A stretch of DNA of 64,000 bases, taken from positions 4,024,570 to 4,088,569 of the forward strand of contig NZ_CP082922.1 of assembly GCF_019931675.1 (NCBI RefSeq), in the 5' to 3' direction. Within the stretch, counting starts at the first letter, position 1. Each line of letters begins with the position of its first letter. The notes below the pieces were generated by a model. The model worked only from the letters and a program-made list of their open reading frames with translations. It was not told the origin of the DNA and did no database searches. This document shows, piece by piece, positions 7,724-15,284 of the stretch. The position numbers and the translations under genes are program-made. The stretch is from Nocardioides rotundus (GTDB lineage Bacteria > Actinomycetota > Actinomycetes > Propionibacteriales > Nocardioidaceae).

Positions 7724-9493
7724 TCAATCTGTTGCGGGGCCGTGCTGCACAGCCGCAAGCAGTGCGGGGAGCACTGGATCCGTCACGATCCGTCGCACAC
7801 CTGCGTCGATGGCGGCTGCGACAGCATCAGGAGAGGCGCTCGCGCCGCCGCAGATCGCGGTGACCCCGGACAGGCCTGCGATAAGGTCGGCAACACGCTC
7901 CGGGTCGCTCCCGCCCGACAACTCGGACAGGTCAACCAGATCGCCATCGTTCAACCCGTCAGCATCGGGCGTGACATCGATAGGCGAGTGCTCGCGGGCC
8001 CAGGCGATGACAGTTCGGAGTCCGGGCGAGTCGTCCTCTTTCGGAACGAACACGGGAAGCGTGCCGGCATAGACCGCGCCGCTGGCAGCGTCGACGGTGA
8101 CATCAGTACCCACGTGATCTGCGAGAGCCCCTCGACCTGCGCCGACGATGCAGGGAAGTCCGAGCGCACGGCTCACCACAGCGGCATGAGAGGTGCTGCC
8201 ACCTTCGTCTGTGACGACGGCCGTCGCAGCGAGCATTCCCGGTAGGTCCTCGGGGCTGGTGGTCGGACGGGCGAGGACGACCCGCTTCCCCTCCGCTGCC
8301 AGGGCGACCGCGCGATCGGGGTCGTCGACGACCGTCCCGGTCCCCACCCCCGCACAGGCCGACTCCCCAGTTGCCAGCGGTTCGCCCGCCGGAGCGTTCG
8401 CGTCCAGGCGGGGAGCGACGAGGGACTGCGCCTGCCCGGGGCTCAGCCGACGCAGCGCTTCCCGCTTGGTCAACAGCCCCTCGGCGACCATGTCGATCGA
8501 GGTCTGCAGCGCAGCTTCGGGAGCCAGCTTCGCGGTCCGTGATTGCAGCAGGAAGAGTCGCCCGCCCTGAACGGTGAACTCCACGTCCTGGATCTCGCGG
8601 TTGGCATGCTCGAGGTCACGTGCGGCTTGCAGGAGCTGGGAGTGAAGCTCGGGATCCTGATCTTCGAGGTCGCTCAGTCGCTGGGGTGTGACCCGGCCGG
8701 AGACGACGTCCTCTCCTTGAGCTCGTCGCAAGTACTCGCCGAACACCTCGTTGGTGCCATCCAGCGGGTTACGGGAGAACAGCACGCCAGTGCCCGAGTC
8801 TTCGCCGAGGTTCCCGAACACCATGGCCTGGACGGTGACCGCTGTGCCTAGATCGTCGGGGATCCCTTGGTGTGCCCGATACCGCAGAGCACGCCGGGAA
8901 TTCCACGACCGGAACACCGCCTCGACCGACGCCATCAGCTGGCTTTCCGGATCCCAGCCCACGTCCGGGACCGCTCGATTCACGCTCGCCCGCACTGCCG
9001 CCGGGCTGTCCCCCGGGTGGTCACGCGGGTCGCGGTTAAGTACCACATCGGTGAACAGGTCCAGGAATCGATGATGGGTATCCCGGGCAAAGGCGTCGTC
9101 GCCGCTCTCCGCAGCAAGCGCGGCCTCAACCTCATCGGTCATGCCGAGGTTGAGGACCGTGTCCATCATGCCCGGCATCGAGATGGCGGCACCGGAGCGT
9201 ACCGAGATCAGCAGCGGGTTCGGGCCCGAGCCGAACCGACGTCCCGACTCTTCCTCTAGCCGCGCGACACCAGCGAGCACCTCGTCTCGCAGCGTGGCGC
9301 TGACGCCTCCGGTCTCGTGGAAGTGACGGAACCCGTCGGTGGTGACCACGAAGGCGGGTGGCACGGGCAGTCCGAGCGAGGTCATTCTGGCCAAGGACCA
9401 TGCCTTCCCACCCACGAGCTGACGATCGGGGAGCTCGTCACCGGACGACAGCCACCTCGTGTACACGGATGAGGAGACACCGGAACTACTCAA
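7724..9493 (-). CDS. PPDK/PEP-synthase-like protein: ATP-grasp plus phosphohistidine domains, no PEP barrel
   Basis: A 589-residue protein resembling the first two domains of pyruvate, phosphate dikinase. The N-terminal ATP-grasp nucleotide domain has VGGKAWSLARM (residues 27-37), SVRSGAAISMPGMMDTVLNLG and TGVLFSRNPLDG. It continues to VEFTVQGGRLFLLQSRT, then a swivelling phosphohistidine domain with His436 in DEGGSTSHAAVVSRALGLP. The C-terminal PEP/pyruvate TIM barrel is absent; a short tail of unknown fold replaces it. So it can probably take phosphate from ATP onto His, but needs another subunit for the acceptor. The likely start is TTG at 9493, overlapping the upstream gene by 8 nt. A GTG nine codons in is an alternative. 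Confidence 0.85.
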   Translation of the reverse strand: MSSSGVSSSVYTRWLSSGDELPDRQLVGGKAWSLARMTSLGLPVPPAFVVTTDGFRHFHETGGVSATLRDEVLAGVARLEEESGRRFGSGPNPLLISVRSGAAISMPGMMDTVLNLGMTDEVEAALAAESGDDAFARDTHHRFLDLFTDVVLNRDPRDHPGDSPAAVRASVNRAVPDVGWDPESQLMASVEAVFRSWNSRRALRYRAHQGIPDDLGTAVTVQAMVFGNLGEDSGTGVLFSRNPLDGTNEVFGEYLRRAQGEDVVSGRVTPQRLSDLEDQDPELHSQLLQAARDLEHANREIQDVEFTVQGGRLFLLQSRTAKLAPEAALQTSIDMVAEGLLTKREALRRLSPGQAQSLVAPRLDANAPAGEPLATGESACAGVGTGTVVDDPDRAVALAAEGKRVVLARPTTSPEDLPGMLAATAVVTDEGGSTSHAAVVSRALGLPCIVGAGRGALADHVGTDVTVDAASGAVYAGTLPVFVPKEDDSPGLRTVIAWAREHSPIDVTPDADGLNDGDLVDLSELSGGSDPERVADLIAGLSGVTAICGGASASPDAVAAAIDAGVRRIVTDPVLPALLAAVQHGPATD

Positions 9494-10094
9494 CGCGCTC
9501 CCTCCCCAGCATGCACAGCAGGTCCTCGTGCAACTCGAACCACACCGTGTGATAGCTCGGGATCGTCACGTCGCTGACCCACTGCGACTCGCCCTGCTCA
9601 GCCTTCTCCAGGGCGGAATCCAACTTTTCGGCGTACCGCTCAAGGCGTGGCACCTCGGCACACATCTGCTTCAGCGTCGGCTCGAACCGCTCGTGGATGG
9701 CACCGAGCCTGTCGATGATCTTCTCGTCGTACGCGGGGTCGGCGTGGTCGTTGCTCACCGCTTCACCCGAGGGAAGCTCGCGCACCTGCCACGCCGTGAT
9801 GACCGCCTTGACGTCGTCGTTCACCTTCTCGAAGCGCTCATACGCCGTCTCGAAGGCGTCGTTCGTCCGCAGCCCCGCGAAATGGCGCGAGTACTCACCC
9901 TTGACGATCATCCGCGCCCCGGGCTGAAGAGTGAACTTCCCGTTCAGGTCCACGACCCGCCCGGTGGCGACGTTTGCCGTCAAGACCTCCGCGACGCGCG
10001 CCGGCTCCTCACCGATGACGTCGGCGACCTCCTCGGCAGTGGCGTGCTTCTTCACCGCAAGCCCGTGCAAGACCAGGTGCTCGTCGGCTCTCAT
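9486..10094 (-). CDS. Winged-helix-like accessory protein of the split dikinase module (unrecognised family)
   Basis: I do not recognise this 202-residue protein by family. Residues 1-65 look like a small winged-helix domain (HLVLHGLAVKKHATAEEVAD, a recognition-like helix, then VVDLNGKFTLQPGA). The rest is helical and charged (AYERFEKVNDDVKAVITAW and later stretches). The ATG at 10094 has a good AAGGAG site. Its coupling by overlap to the PPDK-like gene downstream suggests a dedicated partner rather than a free transcription factor. Similar winged-helix segments occur inside some actinobacterial PPDK-like proteins, as far as I recall. A structural subunit or regulator of the kinase is inference. 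Confidence 0.6.
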   Translation of the reverse strand: MRADEHLVLHGLAVKKHATAEEVADVIGEEPARVAEVLTANVATGRVVDLNGKFTLQPGARMIVKGEYSRHFAGLRTNDAFETAYERFEKVNDDVKAVITAWQVRELPSGEAVSNDHADPAYDEKIIDRLGAIHERFEPTLKQMCAEVPRLERYAEKLDSALEKAEQGESQWVSDVTIPSYHTVWFELHEDLLCMLGRERVE

Positions 10095-10169
10095 CTGAAC
10101 TCCTTCGCAGCTCGCCGCGCTCGCGCGCGGCTAATGGACGGCTAATGGGAATCTTGTTCGCTGGTGTGG

Positions 10170-11738
10170 CTACGACCGGAGTCGCTCGATGTCGTCCCGG
10201 CGGAGTCCTGCCCCCTTGCCGGCCAAGAGGCGTGAGTGCCTCTGATCGACCTCGTACAGGGCCTCTGCCAAGGGCGAGTCGTAGTTGTACTTAACCCAGG
10301 AGTCATCGAGGTAGCGAAGGTCATCGGCGGATAGGCGGGGGGTGAAGGCTCGAGTGGCCTCGTTGAGCTCGGCAGCAGTCATGACCCCTTGCGTCGTCCA
10401 GTACCGATCGACCTTCTCCGGTAGGTAGGTCACCCCGGGAGACAGTTCGGATCCGGCTGAGGCAACGTAGTCGTCGTCCTCGGCCCGCAGCAGGGTGTAG
10501 GGCAGAGGCGTGTACGTTCGCTTGGGCAGCTTCTCCGTGTGGCGCATCATCTGGTACTCGCTGACTTGGTGGCTGTTGAGCGACAACGGCACGAACAGAG
10601 CGCCGAGCACCTCGTTGCCGTACTCGTCGTTCAGCAGCGGACGGAACCGGTCGGCGCGCTCGTCGATCGTGAACCAGTCCTCGTGTTCGTACACACCGGC
10701 CACATGAGCGAAGTCGCGGATGATCGCGAAGTAGGTGAGCGCTCCCGCATCCATCAACTGCTCCCGGTGGTAGCCGGCGAAGCGTTCCCACAACTTCGTG
10801 GTGACGTGCTTCAGCTTCTCCGCGTACTCGTTCAGGGTTTCCGTCAACTGCTGCTTCGACCCCATACCGACAGGCATGTGGGTCTCGGAAAGGTCATCGG
10901 AGGTGTAGAGGCCGACGCCGACCATGTTCTCGGCCTTGTACTCCGGCTGGGATTCATAGCTGCCCCAGTCGTCGACGATGTAGAAGTGTGTGTCCTTCAC
11001 TGCCGTCGCCAAGGTCAGCCGGCTGAAAGGGAGCTCGTCTGCGATGTCGTCGAGCCATGGCAGGTCGCCCTGGCCGAGGTCGAAGAACTCGCGCACCAGC
11101 AGCTCGCGGTTGTCGCCCAGGTTGTACGGACCATGGTTGGTCATACAGACGCGGCTCTCGCACGCGATCAGAACGGCGTACTGGCTGACGGCCGCCGTGA
11201 AGTTGATCGCAGCCTCATGCAGATCGTCGCCTTCCGCGCAGTCGAACATGTCCGCGTGCATGACCTGGGTCTGCCGTTCGGGCAGGACCTGCGAACTATG
11301 ACCACCCTCGAGGTTGGTCAGGTGCCCTGACTCGCGACGCCAGGCGAGCTGGTAGCGGCGCCAGAAATCGAGGACGTAGGCCACGTCCTCGGCTGCATCC
11401 TGCGGCCGGATCACGCCCATGTTGACGAGCATTTCGCGGCCGAGCAGATAGAAGTTCGGCATGCACCAGTTCGTGCCCATGCTCTTGAGCTTGGAGTTGG
11501 TGTTGCGGATCCGGTCAGCGATCTCCTCGGGAGGCATCGCCGCCTCGACCTTGCGGAGCAGGGTCGGGTATCGGTAGAAGGCGTTGAGATACCCGAGCAT
11601 CACGTAGGCGGAGACCGGGAAGAACTTCGACTCCTGGACCGTGCGGGTGATGCCGAGGAACATCGTCTCCTCGCCTTGGCACTTCATGATGTTGTTGGCC
11701 TGGAGCAGATCTCCGTAGGTCAGCTTGGTGGCACTCAT
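10170..11738 (-). CDS. Large subunit of the split dikinase module (unrecognised, probable substrate subunit)
   Basis: A 522-residue protein without motifs I can assign. It is soluble and mostly helical, rich in aromatic and acidic residues (for example NTNSKLKSMGTNWCMPNFYL and HLTNLEGGHSSQV). There is no signal peptide or membrane segment. The ATG at 11738 follows GAGGAG. It lies 32 nt downstream of the phosphohistidine-domain gene and 75 nt upstream of the winged-helix gene. By analogy with phenylphosphate synthase, whose PpsA subunit joins a roughly 500-residue region to a C-terminal phosphohistidine domain, this may bind the phosphoryl acceptor while the neighbouring 248-residue protein carries the His. 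That analogy rests on layout only. Confidence 0.6.
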   Translation of the reverse strand: MSATKLTYGDLLQANNIMKCQGEETMFLGITRTVQESKFFPVSAYVMLGYLNAFYRYPTLLRKVEAAMPPEEIADRIRNTNSKLKSMGTNWCMPNFYLLGREMLVNMGVIRPQDAAEDVAYVLDFWRRYQLAWRRESGHLTNLEGGHSSQVLPERQTQVMHADMFDCAEGDDLHEAAINFTAAVSQYAVLIACESRVCMTNHGPYNLGDNRELLVREFFDLGQGDLPWLDDIADELPFSRLTLATAVKDTHFYIVDDWGSYESQPEYKAENMVGVGLYTSDDLSETHMPVGMGSKQQLTETLNEYAEKLKHVTTKLWERFAGYHREQLMDAGALTYFAIIRDFAHVAGVYEHEDWFTIDERADRFRPLLNDEYGNEVLGALFVPLSLNSHQVSEYQMMRHTEKLPKRTYTPLPYTLLRAEDDDYVASAGSELSPGVTYLPEKVDRYWTTQGVMTAAELNEATRAFTPRLSADDLRYLDDSWVKYNYDSPLAEALYEVDQRHSRLLAGKGAGLRRDDIERLRS

Positions 11739-11770
11739 GGTTGACTCCTCGTTCTCGGATCGGTGGGCGG

Positions 11771-12517
11771 TCAGGACTGGTCGCTGTGCTTCCACACGGG
11801 CACTGTCATCTCGCGCCCTTCCTGGTAGGCCTCGGTCGTCTTTGCACGGCCCGAGACGCCCACCTCCACGGTGTCGCCGTTCACGATCCCGGAGATCTTC
11901 GAGTTCATGACGCACGGGATGCCGTACTCCCTGGTAAGGATGCCCAGGTGCGAACGCACCGTTCCGCCCGCGCAAACGATCGCCTTGAACTGCTCGATGA
12001 TCGGAGCTGTGAGAGTCCCGCCCGAGTCGTCGATGATCGCAACTGTGTTCTCCGGAACGCCCTCGCGCAGACCAGTCATCACGTCATCGATCGATCGGTA
12101 ATAGCGAGCAGTGCCGATAACGTTCGCGGGGTATGCGGCGACATTGTCGCCCTGCCCACACTGGACGCGACCGTCCTCGGGTTCACCGGTAACGGCCTCG
12201 GGGTGCTCGAAGGAGAAGCTGTCGGAGGTGGCGTCCGCGCCCGCGATCGGGGTATAGGCGTCGGGTCGTTCCACGTAGGAGATGACCGCGGACGTCTGGT
12301 AGCGGTAGCCGCTGTCGACGACGGACTTCTCGATGGCGGCGATCGCCTCAGGCGTGATGAACTCGAACTCCTTGGCGAAGACGAACTCCTTCCAGGAGAC
12401 TCCCGCCTTGTCGAGTGCAGACCGAACCAGGTCCTTGACCCCTGAGTGGAACGCCTCGACCACCACCGGGCCTTCGTGGGACTCGAACTTGTCGACGTCC
12501 GTGTACAGCTTCGCCAT
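11771..12517 (-). CDS. PEP-utilising mobile (phosphohistidine) domain protein
   Basis: A 248-residue protein. Its C-terminal half is a PEP-utiliser swivelling domain with His190 in GGTVRSHLGILTREYGIPCV, matching the TSHxAIxAR.xGIP pattern of PEP synthases. It closes with the family's INGDTVEV-like IVNGDTVEVGV. The N-terminal ~130 residues are unassigned. The ATG at 12517 follows GGAGGA. It is the first gene of the minus-strand catabolic operon, facing the crotonase gene across a 264-bp divergent region. It provides a second phosphohistidine carrier besides His436 of the PPDK-like protein, so phosphate may be relayed between two proteins (inference). Confidence 0.82.
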   Translation of the reverse strand: MAKLYTDVDKFESHEGPVVVEAFHSGVKDLVRSALDKAGVSWKEFVFAKEFEFITPEAIAAIEKSVVDSGYRYQTSAVISYVERPDAYTPIAGADATSDSFSFEHPEAVTGEPEDGRVQCGQGDNVAAYPANVIGTARYYRSIDDVMTGLREGVPENTVAIIDDSGGTLTAPIIEQFKAIVCAGGTVRSHLGILTREYGIPCVMNSKISGIVNGDTVEVGVSGRAKTTEAYQEGREMTVPVWKHSDQS

Positions 12518-12781
12518 CAGTCCTCCGTTCGTTGACTCTCCGAGTCACCCCGCGTGAGGCACCTCGGCGGTGTCGCCCTAGACCTCCGCGATCGGGCGCG
12601 GTACCTGCCTGTTTTCTCGCTTTGCTATAACAGGTATTGCAACAGACCGTAGCCTGTGACGCAGGCCACGTCCAGTGCTCCGACCAGAACTCTCAAGATT
12701 TCCCGCGGCAGCGGCGGCAGCGAGGTGCGGGCGAACTCCCGGCCCCGCAGGATCGCCGCGGGCGAGAAGGGCGGCAGACCA
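12518..12781. promoter_or_regulatory. Divergent promoter region of the catabolic operon and crotonase gene
   Basis: This 264-bp gap separates the first gene of the leftward operon from the rightward crotonase gene. It includes a short AT-rich stretch around 12610-12645 (tttgctataacaggtattgc), with a near dyad of tgctataacaggtattgca that could be a LysR-type operator or promoter. No other gene is seen. The LysR gene that follows the crotonase is the natural candidate regulator. The operator call is inference. Confidence 0.4.
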
Positions 12782-13552
12782 GTGAACAAAGTGCATGTCG
12801 AACCGGCCGTGAGCGACGAGCGCGTCCTGCTCATCACCCTCAACCGACCCGAGGCCCGCAACGCCGTCGACATGGACGTTGCGTTCGCGCTCGCCGATGC
12901 ATTCGACCGTCTCGATAGCGACGCTGGGCTTCGTACCGCAGTGCTGACTGGCGCAGGGACGGGATTCAGCGCCGGCATGGATCTGAAGGCATTCGCCGCA
13001 GGGACGCTGCCGTTTCTGGAGGGCCGGGGCTTCGCCGGGTTCACGCAACGACCACCCCGCAAGCCCGTCGTCGCGGCCGTTGAGGGCTTCGCCCTTGCCG
13101 GTGGGATGGAGATGGTCCTGGCGTGTGACCTAGTGGTCGCCGCACGCGACGCGCGATTAGGTCTGCCGGAGGTGCAGCGGGGCCTCGTCGCGGCAGCAGG
13201 CGGGCTGTTGCGGCTCCCCCAACGAATCCCGTGGCACGTTGCGAGCGAGATCGTCCTGACGGGGGATCCTCTGACGGCACAACGTCTCCACGAGATCGGG
13301 CTGATCAATCGCGTGACGGAGCCGGGAGAATCGCTGGCCTCGGCCGTCGAACTGGCGTCCAGGATCTCGGACAATGCACCATTGGCGTTACAGGCCTCCA
13401 AGGAGATCTTGGCACGAGCGGTCGACTGGGGCCTTGAGGACGGCTGGGCGCACCAATCGCCGATCGCCAACCGGATCTTCAGCTCCCGAGACGCCGTCGA
13501 GGGGGCGACCGCGTTCGCGCAGCGACGCGAGCCCCTATGGCGCGGCTGCTAG
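12782..13552 (+). CDS. Enoyl-CoA hydratase/isomerase family protein (crotonase fold)
   Basis: A crotonase-superfamily enzyme of about 256 residues when started at GTG 12782, which has a GAGAAGG site upstream. A longer in-frame reading from 12656 adds a basic tail without family features. Oxyanion-hole motifs GTGFSAGMDLKAF and EGFALAGGMEMVLACDL are present. Glutamates occupy both usual catalytic positions (GGMEM, LPEVQ), consistent with hydratase activity. It is transcribed away from the ketone operon and precedes the LysR gene by 37 nt. It may process an enoyl-CoA or act as a CoA-ester hydrolase or isomerase in the same pathway; the substrate is unknown. Confidence 0.88.
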   Translation: MNKVHVEPAVSDERVLLITLNRPEARNAVDMDVAFALADAFDRLDSDAGLRTAVLTGAGTGFSAGMDLKAFAAGTLPFLEGRGFAGFTQRPPRKPVVAAVEGFALAGGMEMVLACDLVVAARDARLGLPEVQRGLVAAAGGLLRLPQRIPWHVASEIVLTGDPLTAQRLHEIGLINRVTEPGESLASAVELASRISDNAPLALQASKEILARAVDWGLEDGWAHQSPIANRIFSSRDAVEGATAFAQRREPLWRGC

Positions 13553-13589
13553 TGGATCGGGGCGGCTGACCGCATGGGAGGATGCCGAG

Positions 13590-14549
13590 ATGGCGAAGAA
13601 CAAGCCGAACGCGAGACAACCGAGCGAGGTCGCAGCAATTGCGGCATCCCGCGTGATCGACTCGCGCCGACTGCTGTACTTCGTCCATGTCGCGCGGAGC
13701 GGGAGCTTCACGGCCGCCGAGGCGGCACTGGACATCGCCCAATCAGCGCTGAGCCGACAGATCCGACAACTCGAGAACGACCTCGGCACCAAACTGCTCG
13801 AACGACGCGGACACGGGGTCGAGCCCACCGCCACCGGACACGTGCTGCTCCAGTACGCCTCAGAAGTCCTGGAACTGATGGGCACTGCCCTCGACGAGGT
13901 CAGCACCTCCAAGCTCGGCGCCCGTGACCGGGTGTCCCTCGCAGTTTCGCGGCCGTTCTCGACGACGTACGTTCCCGACGTCCTGGTGCGATTCAACAAG
14001 AAATACCCCCAGATCCACGTCACTGTCTTCGAGGCCTCCAGCGGGCAGGTCTACGAGATGCTCACGACCGGAGTCGTGGACACAGCGGTCGTGCTCCTCC
14101 AGGCGAACTCCCCCAAGATCTCGACAGTGAAGCTGTTCGACGAGAGCCTCATGGTGATCGGACGCGGCGACGACCCAGATCTCGCGTCGCCCGTGATTGA
14201 GCGGTCCGACCTATCACGACTCAAACTCATGCTCCCAGCCGCACCGTTCGGCACCCGCGCCATTCTCGAGCGCTACTTCTACGACGGCGGCGTCAGCTTG
14301 GATCCCACCTTTCGATTCGACAGCGTCTCTCTCATGGCCGAGATGATCCGCCGAAACGGCTACTGCGCGATCCTGCCCGAGAGCGCCTGCACAAGCGAGC
14401 TGGAATCCGGAGAATTCGTCGCACGGCCGGTGAATCCCGGGCTGCATAGGACCCTTCGGTTGGCACACATGAGAGATCGCAAGCAACCAGAGGCGCTGAC
14501 AGCGCTGCGCGAGACGCTCGTCTCGGTGGTCGAGGAGCGTCACGGCTGA
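13590..14549 (+). CDS. LysR-family transcriptional regulator
   Basis: A 319-residue LysR-type regulator. The N-terminal winged helix-turn-helix is at about residues 23-85 (LLYFVHVARSGSFTAAEAAL, SALSRQIRQLENDLGTKLLER). A LysR substrate-binding domain follows (VSLAVSRPFSTTYVPDVLVRF and onward). The ATG at 13590 follows GGGAGG at 8 nt. It sits downstream of the crotonase, probably in the same transcript, and faces away from the catabolic operon. Regulation of that operon in response to a pathway intermediate is the natural reading but is not shown by sequence. Confidence 0.92.
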   Translation: MAKNKPNARQPSEVAAIAASRVIDSRRLLYFVHVARSGSFTAAEAALDIAQSALSRQIRQLENDLGTKLLERRGHGVEPTATGHVLLQYASEVLELMGTALDEVSTSKLGARDRVSLAVSRPFSTTYVPDVLVRFNKKYPQIHVTVFEASSGQVYEMLTTGVVDTAVVLLQANSPKISTVKLFDESLMVIGRGDDPDLASPVIERSDLSRLKLMLPAAPFGTRAILERYFYDGGVSLDPTFRFDSVSLMAEMIRRNGYCAILPESACTSELESGEFVARPVNPGLHRTLRLAHMRDRKQPEALTALRETLVSVVEERHG

Positions 14550-14704
14550 GCCAGCGCTGCACCCGGCTCATCCGACACTCGGGCGTCGTCTTCCACCCCA
14601 GCGAGCGCAGGCGGCCCGGAGCAGGCGGCACGCGCGGGGAGCGCTGCGCAGCCACTACTCGCTGCGGGGCCAGCACGCGGAGGCTCGAGCAGGAGTCCCA
14701 GTGC

Positions 14705-15095
14705 GCGCCCCTCCGTCCTGCCTGACCTGTCGGCGCAGAACGGGATTGAGCACCTTTGCCGGAGGCGTTGCGCGGCAGGGCGTCAAGCACGAGCAGCTGG
14801 GTCGGTCGCTTGTTGGCGGCAAGTCGCGGTCGGCTCCACTCGTCGAGATCGGCCATGGCGACCGGTGACGTTGGATCGGTGGGGACAACGATGGCGACCG
14901 GGCGTCTCGCCCCACCTCTCGTGCGATGTGCCCCACGACCGCGACCTCCCCGACGCCAGGGTGGCGAGTCAGCACGTTCTCCACCTCGGCGCAGTAGACG
15001 TTCTCGCCGCCGGAGATGATCATCTCCTTCTTCCGGTCGACCACGTAGAGGAAGCCTTCATCGTCCTGCCGGACTAGTGTCCCGGCTAGCGCGGG
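14705..15095 (-). pseudogene. Remnant of an acyl-CoA ligase (AMP-binding enzyme), C-terminal end
   Basis: The minus strand holds the C-terminal part of an acyl-CoA synthetase broken by frameshifts. One frame reads GFLYVVDRKKEMIISGGENV and VENVLTRHPGVGEVAVVGH, which are the ligase hinge and C-terminal motifs. A second frame supplies LAANKRPTQLLVLDALPRNASGK with the end-of-gene catalytic Lys. The first frame then resumes with VLNPVLRRQVR. At least two shifts separate these pieces and the N-terminal two thirds are missing. The gene is dead. The surrounding bases from 14550 to 15284 hold nothing else I can identify. Confidence 0.75.
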
Positions 15096-15284
15096 AGTGG
15101 CCTGCGCGGGGAGACGCGTTCGACGTTGGCGGCCCCAGTGGAGCTCAATCACGGCACGGCCGCTCGCGTCGCCACCAGTCCAAACTCTACCGATTCAGTG
15201 TTCTTGAGCCGAAAGTTCGATCGACTCGTTTTGGCTGCATCTCGACATCAATCTTCGCTGCATCTCGACAACAGATCTGATTCA

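Noticed and set aside
7724..9493. Functional pyruvate, phosphate dikinase
   Set aside because: The PEP/pyruvate-binding barrel is missing, so the full reaction cannot occur in this polypeptide.
9486..12517. Phenylphosphate synthase proper
   Set aside because: The general layout is similar, but the CBS-domain subunit and phenylphosphate carboxylase genes are absent and the large subunit is not recognisable as PpsA.
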